Shown: positions 51,509 through 60,866, numbered from the stretch's first letter. The stretch is DNA of 64,000 nt from Streptomyces alfalfae (GCF_004127445.1 NZ_QEXM01000051.1:124001-188000), one strand, 5' to 3'. A program made the numbers and translations. The notes: generated by a model not told the origin, from the letters alone.

Positions 51509-52150
51509 ATGAGCACTCCCAAGAAGGTCGTCGTCTTCGACTACGGCTTCGGCAACATCCGCTCCGCCGAGCGCGCCCTTGCGCGCGCGGGCGCGGACGT
51601 CGAGATCACGCGCGACTACGACACGGCCATGGCCGCCGACGGCCTGCTCGTGCCCGGCGTCGGCGCCTTCGCCGCCTGCATGAAGGGCCTGAAGGAGGCG
51701 CGCGGCGACTGGATCGTCGGGCGCCGCCTCGCCGGCGGACGCCCGGTCATGGGCATCTGCGTGGGCATGCAGATCCTCTTCTCGCGCGGCATCGAGCACG
51801 GCGTCGAGACCGAGGGCCTCGACGAGTGGCCCGGCACGGTCGAGCCGCTGAAGGCCGACGTCGTCCCGCACATGGGCTGGAACACGGTCCAGGCGTCCGC
51901 GGGATCGACCCTGTTCCAGGGCCTCGACGACGACACCCGCTTCTACTTCGTGCACTCCTACGCGGTGCACGACTGGTCACTCGAAGTGGCGAACCCGGCG
52001 ATGCGCGCCCCGCACGTCACCTGGTCCACGCACGGCGAGCCCTTCGTGGCGGCCGTCGAGAACGGCGCCCTGAGCGCCACCCAGTTCCACCCCGAGAAGT
52101 CCGGCGACGCCGGCGCCCAGCTCCTCACCAACTGGATCGGAACCCTGTGA
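51509..52150 (+). CDS. hisH: Imidazole glycerol phosphate synthase, glutaminase subunit HisH
   Basis: 213-residue class I glutamine amidotransferase that delivers ammonia to HisF. Nucleophile Cys lies in VMGICVGMQILF, and the His/Glu pair in ATQFHPEKSG. VFDYGFGNIRSAERAL at the start is typical. ATG lies 16 nt after the small membrane gene; the stop overlaps priA as GTGA. hisF, its partner, is two genes downstream. Confidence 0.96.
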   Translation: MSTPKKVVVFDYGFGNIRSAERALARAGADVEITRDYDTAMAADGLLVPGVGAFAACMKGLKEARGDWIVGRRLAGGRPVMGICVGMQILFSRGIEHGVETEGLDEWPGTVEPLKADVVPHMGWNTVQASAGSTLFQGLDDDTRFYFVHSYAVHDWSLEVANPAMRAPHVTWSTHGEPFVAAVENGALSATQFHPEKSGDAGAQLLTNWIGTL

Positions 52151-52875
52151 GCATCCTCGAACTCCTTCCCGCCGTCGACGTCCGCGACGGCCAGGCCGTG
52201 CGCCTCGTCCACGGCGAGTCCGGCTCGGAGACCTCCTACGGCTCCCCGCTGGAGGCCGCCCTCGCCTGGCAGCGGTCGGGCGCCGAGTGGCTGCACCTGG
52301 TCGACCTGGACGCCGCGTTCGGCACCGGCGACAACCGCGCCCTGATCGCCGAGGTCGCGGCCGCCATGGACATCAAGGTGGAACTCTCCGGCGGCATCCG
52401 CGACGACGACACGCTCGCCGCCGCCCTCGCCACCGGCTGCACCCGTGTCAACCTCGGCACCGCCGCCCTGGAGACCCCCGAGTGGGTCGCCAAGGTCATC
52501 GCCGAGCACGGCGACAAGATCGCGGTCGGTCTCGACGTACGCGGCACCACCCTGCGCGGGCGCGGCTGGACCCGCGACGGCGGCGACCTCTACGAAACGC
52601 TGGAGCGCCTGAACTCCGAGGGCTGCGCGCGGTACGTGGTCACCGACATCGCCAAGGACGGCACCCTCCAGGGCCCGAACCTGGAGCTGCTGCGCACCGT
52701 GTGCGCGGCGACGGACCGCCCCGTGGTCGCCTCCGGCGGCGTCTCGTCCCTGGACGACCTGCGCGCCATCTCCGAGCTGGTCCCGCTCGGCGTCGAGGGC
52801 GCGATCGTCGGCAAGGCGCTGTACGCCAAGGCGTTCACGCTGGAAGAGGCGCTCGCCGCGGTGGCCTCCTCATGA
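52147..52875 (+). CDS. priA: PriA: bifunctional HisA/TrpF isomerase
   Basis: 242-residue beta/alpha-barrel isomerase. In Streptomyces and mycobacteria this protein isomerises both ProFAR (histidine) and PRA (tryptophan). The sequence shows LLPAVDVRDGQAVRLV with the catalytic Asp in strand 1, LSGGIRDDDTL, GLDVRGTTLRGRGW (the Arg-rich loop characteristic of PriA) and TDIAKDGTLQGPN. No trpF is found beside the trp genes in this window, consistent with dual function. GTG overlaps the hisH stop and the gene ends in an ATGA overlap with the ridA-like gene. Confidence 0.94.
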   Translation: MSILELLPAVDVRDGQAVRLVHGESGSETSYGSPLEAALAWQRSGAEWLHLVDLDAAFGTGDNRALIAEVAAAMDIKVELSGGIRDDDTLAAALATGCTRVNLGTAALETPEWVAKVIAEHGDKIAVGLDVRGTTLRGRGWTRDGGDLYETLERLNSEGCARYVVTDIAKDGTLQGPNLELLRTVCAATDRPVVASGGVSSLDDLRAISELVPLGVEGAIVGKALYAKAFTLEEALAAVASS

Positions 52876-53276
52876 GCGACGCCGTACGCCGGGTGAGCTC
52901 GGGCGGACCCTGGGAGGAGGCCATCGGCTACTCCCGCGCCGTCGAGCTGCCGAACGGCCTGGTCCTGGTCTCCGGCTGCACGTCCGTGGTGGACGGCGTC
53001 ATCGACGCGGGCACTCCGTACGACCAGACCGTCAACTCCTTCACCGTGGCCTTCGACGCCCTGAAGAAGCTCGGCCTCGGCCGGGAGCACGTGGTCCGCA
53101 CCCGCATGTACCTCACGCACGCGCGGGACGTCGACGAGGTGGGCCGCGCCCACAAGGAGCTGTTCGACGACGTCCGCCCGGCCGCGTCCATGCTCATCGT
53201 CTCCGGCTTCGTCGACCCCAGCCTGGTCGTCGAGGTCGAGGTGGAGGCCTACGGCCCGCGGGCAGGTGCGGCATGA
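52872..53276 (+). CDS. ridA: RidA-family reactive enamine/imine deaminase
   Basis: 134-residue RidA/YjgF-type protein; the family hydrolyses reactive enamines and imines released by PLP enzymes. Visible are the substrate-pocket-type VRTRMYLTHARDVDEVGRAH with its Arg, and the C-terminal VEVEVEAYG. It is coupled on both sides by ATGA overlaps (priA before, hisF after), so it is an integral his operon gene. Whether it protects PLP enzymes here or acts on a histidine-pathway intermediate is unknown. Confidence 0.88.
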   Translation: MSDAVRRVSSGGPWEEAIGYSRAVELPNGLVLVSGCTSVVDGVIDAGTPYDQTVNSFTVAFDALKKLGLGREHVVRTRMYLTHARDVDEVGRAHKELFDDVRPAASMLIVSGFVDPSLVVEVEVEAYGPRAGAA

Positions 53277-54028
53277 CCCTCGCCGTACGTGTCATCCCCT
53301 GCCTGGACGTGGACAACGGCCGCGTCGTCAAGGGCGTCAACTTCCAGAACCTGCGGGACGCGGGCGACCCCGTCGAGATGGCCAAGGTCTACGACGCCGA
53401 GGGCGCCGACGAGCTGACCTTCCTGGACATCACCGCGTCCTCCGGCAACCGCGAGACGACGTACGACGTGGTCCGCCGCACCGCCGAGCAGGTCTTCATC
53501 CCGCTCACGGTCGGCGGCGGCGTGCGCACCGCCGACGACGTCGACAAGCTGCTGCGGGCGGGCGCGGACAAGGTGGGCGTGAACACCGCGGCCATCGCGC
53601 GCCCCGACCTGATCCGCGAGATCGCGGAGCGCTTCGGCCGCCAGGTCCTCGTCCTGTCGGTGGACGCCCGCCGCACGCCGTCCGGCGGCTTCGAGGTCAC
53701 GACCCACGGCGGCCGCGAGTCGGCGGGCGTCGACGCCGTGGAGTGGGCCCACCGGGCCGCGGAGCTGGGCGCCGGCGAGATCCTGCTGAACTCCATGGAC
53801 GCCGACGGCACCAAGGACGGCTACGACCTGGAGATGATCGCCGCCGTCCGCGAGCACGTCACCGTCCCGGTCATCGCCTCCGGCGGCGCGGGCGCCCTGC
53901 CCCACTTCCCCCCGGCCGTCGAAGCGGGCGCCGACGCGGTCCTGGCCGCCTCGGTCTTCCACTTCGGCGACCTCCGCATCGGCGAGGTCAAGGAGACGCT
54001 GCGGGGGGCGGGACACGCGGTGCGCTAG
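53273..54028 (+). CDS. hisF: Imidazole glycerol phosphate synthase, cyclase subunit HisF
   Basis: 251-residue beta/alpha-barrel cyclase using ammonia from HisH to make IGP and AICAR. Catalytic aspartates lie in VIPCLDVDNGRVVKGV and in the segment NSMDADGTKDGYD. Phosphate-binding GGGVRT and SGGAGAL are present. ATG overlaps the preceding stop. Last gene of this operon; a hairpin terminator follows. hisI lies beyond a convergent gene, and hisG and hisE are not in the window. Confidence 0.96.
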   Translation: MTLAVRVIPCLDVDNGRVVKGVNFQNLRDAGDPVEMAKVYDAEGADELTFLDITASSGNRETTYDVVRRTAEQVFIPLTVGGGVRTADDVDKLLRAGADKVGVNTAAIARPDLIREIAERFGRQVLVLSVDARRTPSGGFEVTTHGGRESAGVDAVEWAHRAAELGAGEILLNSMDADGTKDGYDLEMIAAVREHVTVPVIASGGAGALPHFPPAVEAGADAVLAASVFHFGDLRIGEVKETLRGAGHAVR

Positions 54029-54043
54029 CCCCTGCGACGGCCT

Positions 54044-54078
54044 GCCCCGGCCCCGGTCACCCGTGCGGTGGCCGGGGC
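54044..54078. terminator. Terminator between hisF and the convergent TIGR03085 gene
   Basis: 9-bp stem (54044-54052 with 54070-54078) with further pairing inside the loop. It lies in the 63-nt gap between two convergent genes, so it can serve both. Confidence 0.6.
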
Positions 54079-54091
54079 TTCGCCGCAGTTC

Positions 54092-54727
54092 CTACAACCC
54101 CAGCTGCTTGGTCTCCTGGAGTGCGGCGATCGCCGATTTGTCGCCGTCCAGGTCCACCTCGGCCGCGCCCTGCCTGCCGTAGGCGAAGAGGAGCAGTTCG
54201 GAGGGCTCGCCCGTGACCGTCACCACCGGGGTGCCGCGGTGGGCCACCGCCGTGCGACCGTCGGGGCGGCGCAGGACCAGGCCCACCGGGGCCTTGCGGC
54301 CGATCAGGCGGGCCGTGCGTTCCAGGTTGGACCAGAGGGCGTCCGCGAAGACCGGGTCCAGCTCGCGCGGGACCCAGTCGGGGCGCGCGCGGCGCACGTC
54401 CTCGGTGTGGATGTAGAACTCGACGGCGTTCGAGGCCTCGTCGATCTGCTTGAGGGAGAAGGGCGAGAAACGCGGGGGCCCGGTCCTGATCAGCTGGATC
54501 AGTTCCTCGTACGGCTTCGCGGCGAACTCGGTCTGCACCCGTTCCAGGCGCCCGGCGAGCTGCTTGATCACCAGTCCGCCCGCGGCGTCCGCGCGGCGCT
54601 CGCGCACCACCACATGGGCCGCGAGGTCCCGGGTCCTCCAGCCCTCGCACAGCGTGGGGGCCTCCGGGCCCTCCGCCTCCAACAGGTCGGCGAGGAGAAG
54701 TCGTTCACGCTTCGCATGGGTCGACAT
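54092..54727 (-). CDS. TIGR03085-type metal-binding protein (DinB-like fold)
   Basis: 211-residue protein of the maleylpyruvate isomerase-like/DinB-like superfamily, TIGR03085 group. The N-terminal four-helix part has LCEGWRTRDLAAHVVVRERR with a metal-site His, and the second His/Glu set lies in AVEFYIHTEDVRR. Such proteins are common in actinobacteria; mycothiol-linked roles are known for some superfamily members but cannot be claimed here. ATG follows TAGGCT by 7 nt, a leaderless-type start. Confidence 0.85.
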   Translation of the reverse strand: MSTHAKRERLLLADLLEAEGPEAPTLCEGWRTRDLAAHVVVRERRADAAGGLVIKQLAGRLERVQTEFAAKPYEELIQLIRTGPPRFSPFSLKQIDEASNAVEFYIHTEDVRRARPDWVPRELDPVFADALWSNLERTARLIGRKAPVGLVLRRPDGRTAVAHRGTPVVTVTGEPSELLLFAYGRQGAAEVDLDGDKSAIAALQETKQLGL

Positions 54728-54734
54728 ACGCCCA

Positions 54735-54740
54735 AGCCTA
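54735..54740 (-). promoter_or_regulatory. -10-like hexamer 7 nt before the TIGR03085 gene
   Basis: TAGGCT on the minus strand, seven bases, ATG; identical hexamer to that before the Lon-N gene. Divergent from hisI. Confidence 0.45.
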
Positions 54741-54797
54741 CGACCGCGCACCCGGTCCGGACAGTGGACGCGTGCCCGGCGGCCACCCCGCGCGCGG

Positions 54798-54803
54798 CAC
54801 AAT
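54798..54803 (+). promoter_or_regulatory. -10-like hexamer 6 nt before hisI
   Basis: CACAAT, six bases, ATG. No ribosome site before hisI. Confidence 0.45.
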
Positions 54804-54809
54804 GGGCGC

Positions 54810-55220
54810 ATGACCAGCGTTCCCCCGCCCAGCAGCGGCCTCGACCCGCGGATCGCCGCGCGACTCAAGCGCAGCGCCGACGGGCTCCTCCCCGCCATCG
54901 CCCAGCAGTACGACACCGGCGAGGTGCTGATGCTCGGCTGGATGGACGACGAGGCACTGCACCGCACCCTCACCACGGGACGCTGCACCTACTGGTCCCG
55001 CAGCCGCCAGGAGTACTGGGTCAAGGGCGACACCTCCGGGCACGTCCAGCACGTCAAGGAAGTCGCCCTCGACTGCGACGCGGACACCGTCCTCGTCCGG
55101 GTCGACCAGGTCGGCGCCGCCTGCCACACCGGCACGCGCACCTGCTTCGACTCCGACGTGCTCCCCCTGTCCGGCACCCCCGCGCCGGACGCGTCGGGCG
55201 ACACGGCCGCAGGTCAGTAG
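54810..55220 (+). CDS. hisI: Phosphoribosyl-AMP cyclohydrolase HisI
   Basis: 136-residue zinc enzyme of the third histidine step; the HisE phosphohydrolase domain is not fused. Features are MLGWMDDEALHRTL, TYWSRSRQEYWVKGDTSGH, the metal/Zn residues in LDCDADTVLVRV and CHTGTRTCF. Stands apart from the main his operon and next to trpE, an arrangement that links the two pathways in one transcript region. Confidence 0.94.
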   Translation: MTSVPPPSSGLDPRIAARLKRSADGLLPAIAQQYDTGEVLMLGWMDDEALHRTLTTGRCTYWSRSRQEYWVKGDTSGHVQHVKEVALDCDADTVLVRVDQVGAACHTGTRTCFDSDVLPLSGTPAPDASGDTAAGQ

Positions 55221-55223
55221 GGT
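55218..55223 (+). promoter_or_regulatory. -10-like hexamer 8 nt before trpE
   Basis: TAGGGT, eight bases, ATG. The first three bases are the hisI stop codon. No leader peptide or attenuator fits in the 11-nt gap. Confidence 0.4.
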
Positions 55224-55231
55224 CTGCTGCC

Positions 55232-56740
55232 ATGGACCTCGAGACCTTCCGCAAGCTGGCGTCCGACCGCCGAGTGATCCCCGTCAGCCGCAAACTCCTC
55301 GCGGACGGCGACACCCCCGTCGGGCTCTACCGCAAGCTCGCCGCCGAACGCCCCGGCACGTTCCTCCTCGAATCCGCCGAGAACGGCAGGTCCTGGTCCC
55401 GGTACTCCTTCGTCGGCGTCCGCAGCGCCGCCACCCTCACCGTCCGCGACGGCGCGGCCCACTGGCTCGGCACCCCGCCCGTCGGCGTCCCCACCAGCGG
55501 CGACCCGCTCGAAGCGCTGCGCGCCACCATCGCCATACTGCACACCCCACGCGACGTGGCGGGCGCCGCGGGGCTCCCGCCCTTCACCGGCGGCATGGTC
55601 GGCTACCTCGGCTACGACATCGTGCGCCGCCTGGAGAAGATCGGCCCCGGCGAGCGGGACGACCTGCGGCTCCCCGAGCTGACCATGCTGCTCACCAGCG
55701 ACCTCGCCGTACTCGACCACTGGGACGGCTCCGTCCTGCTGATCGCCAACGCGATCAACCACAACGACCTCGACTCCGGTGTCGACGAGGCGTACGCCGA
55801 CGCCGTCGCCCGCCTCGACGCCATGGAGGCCGACCTCTCCCGGCCCGTCGCCCAGCCCCCGGCGGCGCTGCCCGCCTCCGAGCTGCCCGAGTTCACCGCG
55901 CTCTGGGGCGGCGAGCAGTACCAGGAGGCCGTCGAGGACATCAAGGAGCGCATCCGCGCCGGCGAGGCCTTCCAGGTCGTGCCCTCGCAGCGCTTCGAGA
56001 CCCCCTGCACGGCGAGCGCGCTCGACGTCTACCGAGTGCTGCGGGCCACCAACCCCTCGCCGTACATGTACCTCCTCCGCCTCGACGGCTTCGACGTGGT
56101 CGGATCGAGCCCCGAAGCCCTCGTCAAGGTCGAGGACGGGCGTGCCATGGTGCACCCCATCGCGGGCACCCGCCACCGCGGCGGCACCCCGCGGGAGGAC
56201 CAGGCGCTCGCCGAGGAACTGCTCGCCGACCCCAAGGAGCGCGCCGAGCACCTGATGCTCGTCGACCTCGGCCGCAACGACCTGGGCCGGGTCTGCGAAC
56301 CGGGCTCCGTCGAGGTCGTCGACTTCATGTCCATCGAGAAGTACTCCCACGTCATGCACATCGTCTCCACGGTCACCGGTCAGGTCGCCCAGGGCCGCAC
56401 CGCCTTCGACGTGCTGACCGCCTGCTTCCCCGCGGGCACCCTCTCCGGCGCGCCCAAGCCCCGCGCCATGCAGATCATCGACGAGCTGGAGCCGTCCCGC
56501 CGCGGGCTCTACGGCGGCTGCGTCGGCTACCTCGACTTCGCCGGCGACTCCGACACCGCCATCGCCATCCGCACCGCCCTGCTCCGCGACGGCACGGCAT
56601 ACGTGCAGGCCGGAGCCGGTGTCGTCGCCGACTCCGACCCCGTGGCCGAGGACACCGAGTGCCGCAACAAGGCCGCCGCGGTGCTCCGCGCCATCCACAC
56701 GGCGAACCGCCTGCGCGCCGCCGGAAGCGGTGAGGGATAG
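55232..56740 (+). CDS. trpE: Anthranilate synthase component I
   Basis: 502-residue chorismate-utilising enzyme that forms anthranilate with glutaminase TrpG (not in this window). The feedback-site region LLESAENGRSWSRYSF is near residue 46. The catalytic domain contains GSSPEALVKVEDG, HPIAGTRHRGGT, LVDLGRNDLGRV and TLSGAPKPRAMQII. Starts 11 nt after hisI with no ribosome site; a leaderless-type hexamer precedes it. The following TIGR02234 gene starts 7 nt after its stop. Confidence 0.96.
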   Translation: MDLETFRKLASDRRVIPVSRKLLADGDTPVGLYRKLAAERPGTFLLESAENGRSWSRYSFVGVRSAATLTVRDGAAHWLGTPPVGVPTSGDPLEALRATIAILHTPRDVAGAAGLPPFTGGMVGYLGYDIVRRLEKIGPGERDDLRLPELTMLLTSDLAVLDHWDGSVLLIANAINHNDLDSGVDEAYADAVARLDAMEADLSRPVAQPPAALPASELPEFTALWGGEQYQEAVEDIKERIRAGEAFQVVPSQRFETPCTASALDVYRVLRATNPSPYMYLLRLDGFDVVGSSPEALVKVEDGRAMVHPIAGTRHRGGTPREDQALAEELLADPKERAEHLMLVDLGRNDLGRVCEPGSVEVVDFMSIEKYSHVMHIVSTVTGQVAQGRTAFDVLTACFPAGTLSGAPKPRAMQIIDELEPSRRGLYGGCVGYLDFAGDSDTAIAIRTALLRDGTAYVQAGAGVVADSDPVAEDTECRNKAAAVLRAIHTANRLRAAGSGEG

Positions 56741-56741
56741 T
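56736..56741 (+). promoter_or_regulatory. -10-like hexamer 6 nt before the TIGR02234 gene
   Basis: GATAGT, six bases, GTG. It spans the trpE stop codon. Confidence 0.35.
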
Positions 56742-56747
56742 GGACAG

Positions 56748-57398
56748 GTGACTTCCGCAGTGCCATCGCCCCGTACCGACGCGCCGCCCGCCGAGACCCC
56801 GGCCCAGCGCGGCAGCAGGCGCAGCATCGCCGCCGCGCTGCTGCTCGGCGCCGTCGGCGCGGCCCTCGCGCTCCTTGCGTCCCGCCGGGACTGGGCCCAC
56901 GGGACCGCGTCGGTGGCGGGCGGCGCCCTTTCGCTGACCGCCAAGGGCAGCGACGTCACGGGCGTCCCCGCGGCCCTCGCGATAGTGGGCCTCGCCGCCC
57001 TCGTCGCGGTCTTCGCGGTCCGCCGCACCGGACGCGTCCTGGTCGCCCTGCTGCTCACGCTGAGCGGCGCGGGCGTCGTGGCCGCCGCCCTGCTCGGCGC
57101 GGACGACGCCTCGGCGCTCGACGAGAAGGCCGCCACGGCGTCCGGCGACGCCGCCACCACCATCGACGGCCTCTCCCACACCGGATGGCCGTACGCCGCA
57201 GCGGGCGCGGGCGTCCTGATCCTGGTCGCCGGACTCCTCGCGCTCACCTGCGGCCGGTCCTGGCCCGCGATGTCGGGGCGCTACGAACGCGACGGCTCCC
57301 CGCGCCCGCGCAAGGCGCGCGGCACCCCGGACCCGGAGCGGCCCGAGGAACTGTGGAAGGCCCTGGACCGCGGCGAGGATCCGACGCGCGAAGCGTGA
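56748..57398 (+). CDS. Trp-region conserved membrane protein (TIGR02234)
   Basis: 216-residue protein with four hydrophobic segments (about 24-44, 70-90, 98-118, 150-170) and a charged C-terminal tail RPEELWKALDRGEDPT. Topology, length and position directly after trpE match the Trp-region conserved membrane protein family of actinobacteria. A conserved-type loop RRDWAHGTA lies after the first helix. Function unknown; a link to tryptophan synthesis or transport rests on gene neighbourhood alone. Confidence 0.85.
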   Translation: MTSAVPSPRTDAPPAETPAQRGSRRSIAAALLLGAVGAALALLASRRDWAHGTASVAGGALSLTAKGSDVTGVPAALAIVGLAALVAVFAVRRTGRVLVALLLTLSGAGVVAAALLGADDASALDEKAATASGDAATTIDGLSHTGWPYAAAGAGVLILVAGLLALTCGRSWPAMSGRYERDGSPRPRKARGTPDPERPEELWKALDRGEDPTREA

Positions 57399-57504
57399 CC
57401 CCGAGCTCACGCCATACGCACGGGTACGGGACAATGTCGGCGAGCGTCCGACTCGCGGTGGGCTTCCCACCCATCACCACGCATACAGCAAATAGGAGCA
57501 AGTC

Positions 57505-57738
57505 ATGGCGGGCAGCAGCCACGGACACGGACACACCCCGGCCGCCTGGACCGGTGTCATCATCGCCTTCATCGGTTTCTGCGTCGCGGGCGCCTTCATG
57601 GTGATGGCCAACGTGCCCGGGTTCTGGGTCGGCATGGCGATCATCGCGCTCGGCGGCATCGTGGGCGGCGCCATGCGCGCCGCGGGCATGGGCCAGAACA
57701 AGCGCCCGCAGCGCGAGGTCCGGCGCTCCGAGGCCTGA
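57505..57738 (+). CDS. HGxxPAAW-type small membrane protein
   Basis: 77 residues. The N-terminus GHGHTPAAW carries the motif that names this actinobacterial family. Two hydrophobic helices follow (about 16-36 and 40-60), then a basic tail QNKRPQREVRRSEA. ATG is preceded by AGGAGCAAGTC, and a possible -10 GACAAT lies at 57430-57435. A strong terminator follows. Function unknown. Confidence 0.88.
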   Translation: MAGSSHGHGHTPAAWTGVIIAFIGFCVAGAFMVMANVPGFWVGMAIIALGGIVGGAMRAAGMGQNKRPQREVRRSEA

Positions 57739-57744
57739 GCACGC

Positions 57745-57793
57745 ACATGCCGAGAGGCGGTCCGGCGCTCGCCGGGGCCGCCTCTCGGCATGT
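57745..57793 (+). terminator. Strong terminator after the HGxxPAAW gene
   Basis: 16-bp perfect stem (57745-57760 with 57778-57793); the loop contains a further CCGGC/GCCGG hairpin (57762-57775). No U-tract. Confidence 0.85.
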
Positions 57794-57824
57794 CGGGGGC
57801 CGGGCGGCGGCCCCGCCCGCGGGG

Positions 57825-57830
57825 CAGAAT
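57825..57830 (+). promoter_or_regulatory. -10-like hexamer 6 nt before the DUF2752 gene
   Basis: CAGAAT, six bases, GTG, with a terminator immediately upstream, so an independent promoter is needed here. Confidence 0.5.
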
Positions 57831-57836
57831 GCACGG

Positions 57837-58322
57837 GTGACCGCCGAGACCGAGAGCGCGAGGGCCATGCCGGGGAGCGAGATGCCGGGAGGCGCCGTGC
57901 CAGGACCCCCCGGACGGCGCGAGCCCGGCGTCCTGGCCCGGCTGCTCGTCCCCGCCGGTGTGCTCGCCGCGGTCGCCGGGGCCTTCGCCTACGTCGGCGC
58001 CGTCGACCCGAACGAGCCCGGCCACTACCCCGCCTGCCCGCTGCTGCGCCTCACCGGCGTCTACTGCCCCGGCTGCGGGGGCCTGCGCAGCGCCCACGCC
58101 TTCGTCCACGGCGACCTCACCGCGGCCCTGGGCGCCAACGCCCTCGCCGTCGCCGGCTACGTCGTCTTCGCCGTGCTCTGGTCCTTCTGGGTGATTCGCG
58201 CGGTGCGCGGACGACCGCCGCGGATCGAGGCGGGCCCGGCGACGCTCTGGGGCCTCGGCGTCCTGATCGCGGTCTTCACCCTCGTACGGAACCTGCCGTT
58301 CGGCTCCTGGCTGCACCCCTGA
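57837..58322 (+). CDS. DUF2752 family membrane protein
   Basis: 161-residue protein with three hydrophobic segments (about 34-52, 95-118, 135-152). The DUF2752 signature lies between the first two: CPLLRLTGVYCPGCGGLRS, with three cysteines in a CPxxxxTGxYCPGCG arrangement. The N-terminal 30 residues are flexible. The cysteines could bind metal or form a disulphide at the membrane surface; function unknown. It lies between trpE and trpC transcription units. Confidence 0.88.
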   Translation: MTAETESARAMPGSEMPGGAVPGPPGRREPGVLARLLVPAGVLAAVAGAFAYVGAVDPNEPGHYPACPLLRLTGVYCPGCGGLRSAHAFVHGDLTAALGANALAVAGYVVFAVLWSFWVIRAVRGRPPRIEAGPATLWGLGVLIAVFTLVRNLPFGSWLHP

Positions 58323-58404
58323 AAAGCGCAGGCCGGACGGGTGAGGCGTGTCCAGGTCCTGGGACGGGCGTCAACCGGATGCTGGGGCTTCGTCCTCCTG
58401 CGGA

Positions 58405-58410
58405 TACCAT
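58405..58410 (+). promoter_or_regulatory. Possible -10 of the trpC-trpM-trpB-trpA operon
   Basis: TACCAT lies 54 nt before trpC; no convincing -35. Between it and the gene is a near-repeat AGCTTGAACGTC / AGCTTCAACCGTC (58421-58445) that also forms a TTGAA/TTCAA inverted repeat, a possible operator. Confidence 0.35.
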
Positions 58411-58464
58411 CGCAGTGACCAGCTTGAACGTCAGCTTCAACCGTCAGGGAAGGGGACCGCTCGC

Positions 58465-59274
58465 GTGAGTGTGCTCGACGAGATCATCGACGGAGTCCGT
58501 GCCGACCTCGCGGAGCGGCAGGCGCGCGTCAGCCTCGACGAGCTCAAGGAGCGCGCCGCCAAGGCTCCCGCGGCCAAGGACGGCGCCGCCGCCCTGCGCG
58601 GCGACGGCGTCAAGGTCATCTGCGAGGTGAAGCGCTCCAGCCCCTCCAAGGGCGCGCTCGCCGCGATCGCCGACCCCGCCGGGCTCGCCGCCGACTACGA
58701 GGCGGGCGGCGCCGCCGTCATCTCCGTGCTCACCGAGGAGCGCCGTTTCGGCGGCTCGCTCGCCGACCTGGAGGCCGTCCGCGCCAAGGTCGACATCCCC
58801 GTCCTGCGCAAGGACTTCATCGTCACCTCCTACCAGCTGTGGGAGGCCAGGGCGTACGGCGCCGACGTGGCGCTGCTCATCGTGGCCGCTCTTGAGCAGC
58901 CCGCGCTGGAGTCCCTCATCGAGCGCGCCGAGTCGATCGGCCTCACGCCGATCGTCGAGGTGCACGACGAGGAGGAGGCCGAGCGCGCCGTGGACGCGGG
59001 CGCCCGGGTCATCGGCGTCAACAACCGCGACCTCAAGACCCTCAAGGTCGACCGCTCCACCTTCGAGCGCATCGCGCCCGAGCTGCCGGACAGCGTCGTC
59101 AAGATCGCCGAGTCCGGTGTCCGCGGACCGCACGACCTGATCGCCTTCGCCAACGCGGGCGCCGACGCTGTGCTCGTGGGCGAGTCCCTGGTCACCGGGC
59201 GCGACCCGAGGTCCGCGGTCTCCGACCTCGTCGCGGCGGGCGCCCACCCGGCCCTCCGCCACGGACGGAGCTGA
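58465..59274 (+). CDS. trpC: Indole-3-glycerol-phosphate synthase
   Basis: 269-residue beta/alpha-barrel enzyme converting CdRP to indole-3-glycerol phosphate; TrpF is not fused. Signature segments are ICEVKRSSPSKGAL with the catalytic Glu/Lys, ISVLTEERRFGGSL, RKDFIVTSYQLWEAR, and GVNNRDLKTLKVD. GTG has AGGGGACC upstream. It opens the second trp unit; the small trpM follows after 8 nt. Confidence 0.96.
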   Translation: MSVLDEIIDGVRADLAERQARVSLDELKERAAKAPAAKDGAAALRGDGVKVICEVKRSSPSKGALAAIADPAGLAADYEAGGAAVISVLTEERRFGGSLADLEAVRAKVDIPVLRKDFIVTSYQLWEARAYGADVALLIVAALEQPALESLIERAESIGLTPIVEVHDEEEAERAVDAGARVIGVNNRDLKTLKVDRSTFERIAPELPDSVVKIAESGVRGPHDLIAFANAGADAVLVGESLVTGRDPRSAVSDLVAAGAHPALRHGRS

Positions 59275-59282
59275 CCCTCCCG

Positions 59283-59447
59283 ATGCCGATCTCCGCCCGC
59301 CTCGCACCCGGCTGCCGCCCCCGCGGCTGCCGGGCGCCCGCGCGGCGCGTGCGGGGCAGGCGGGTGCGCTACCACATCGGCTCGGAGCCGGGCCAGATCC
59401 CCGGGATGCGATGGCGACGCGGCGCCCCGACCGCCGCAGCGAGCTGA
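59283..59447 (+). CDS. trpM: Small basic protein TrpM (TrpX), tryptophan biosynthesis modulator
   Basis: 54 residues starting MPISARLAPGCRPRGCRAP, with 14 arginines, two cysteines spaced CRPRGC and the core RVRYHIGSEPGQIPGM. No membrane segment. It lies between trpC and trpB, where Streptomyces carry the short gene called trpX or trpM, reported as a modulator of tryptophan synthesis. ATG lies 8 nt after trpC; a distant GGAG may serve as ribosome site. The mechanism cannot be told from sequence; the charge suggests nucleic acid or protein binding. Confidence 0.88.
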   Translation: MPISARLAPGCRPRGCRAPARRVRGRRVRYHIGSEPGQIPGMRWRRGAPTAAAS

Positions 59448-59582
59448 GAAGCGCCCCCGCGAGGGGTGCGGGAAACCGCGCGACAGGCCCATGACGGGCC
59501 GCGGTCGCGCCAGAGCCACGACCAGCCGCGGCGCCAGGGCACACGCGCGAGAAACCGACATCAGCCCCAGCGAGGATCCGCC

Positions 59583-60862
<1,280 letters not shown>

Positions 60863-60866
<4 letters not shown>

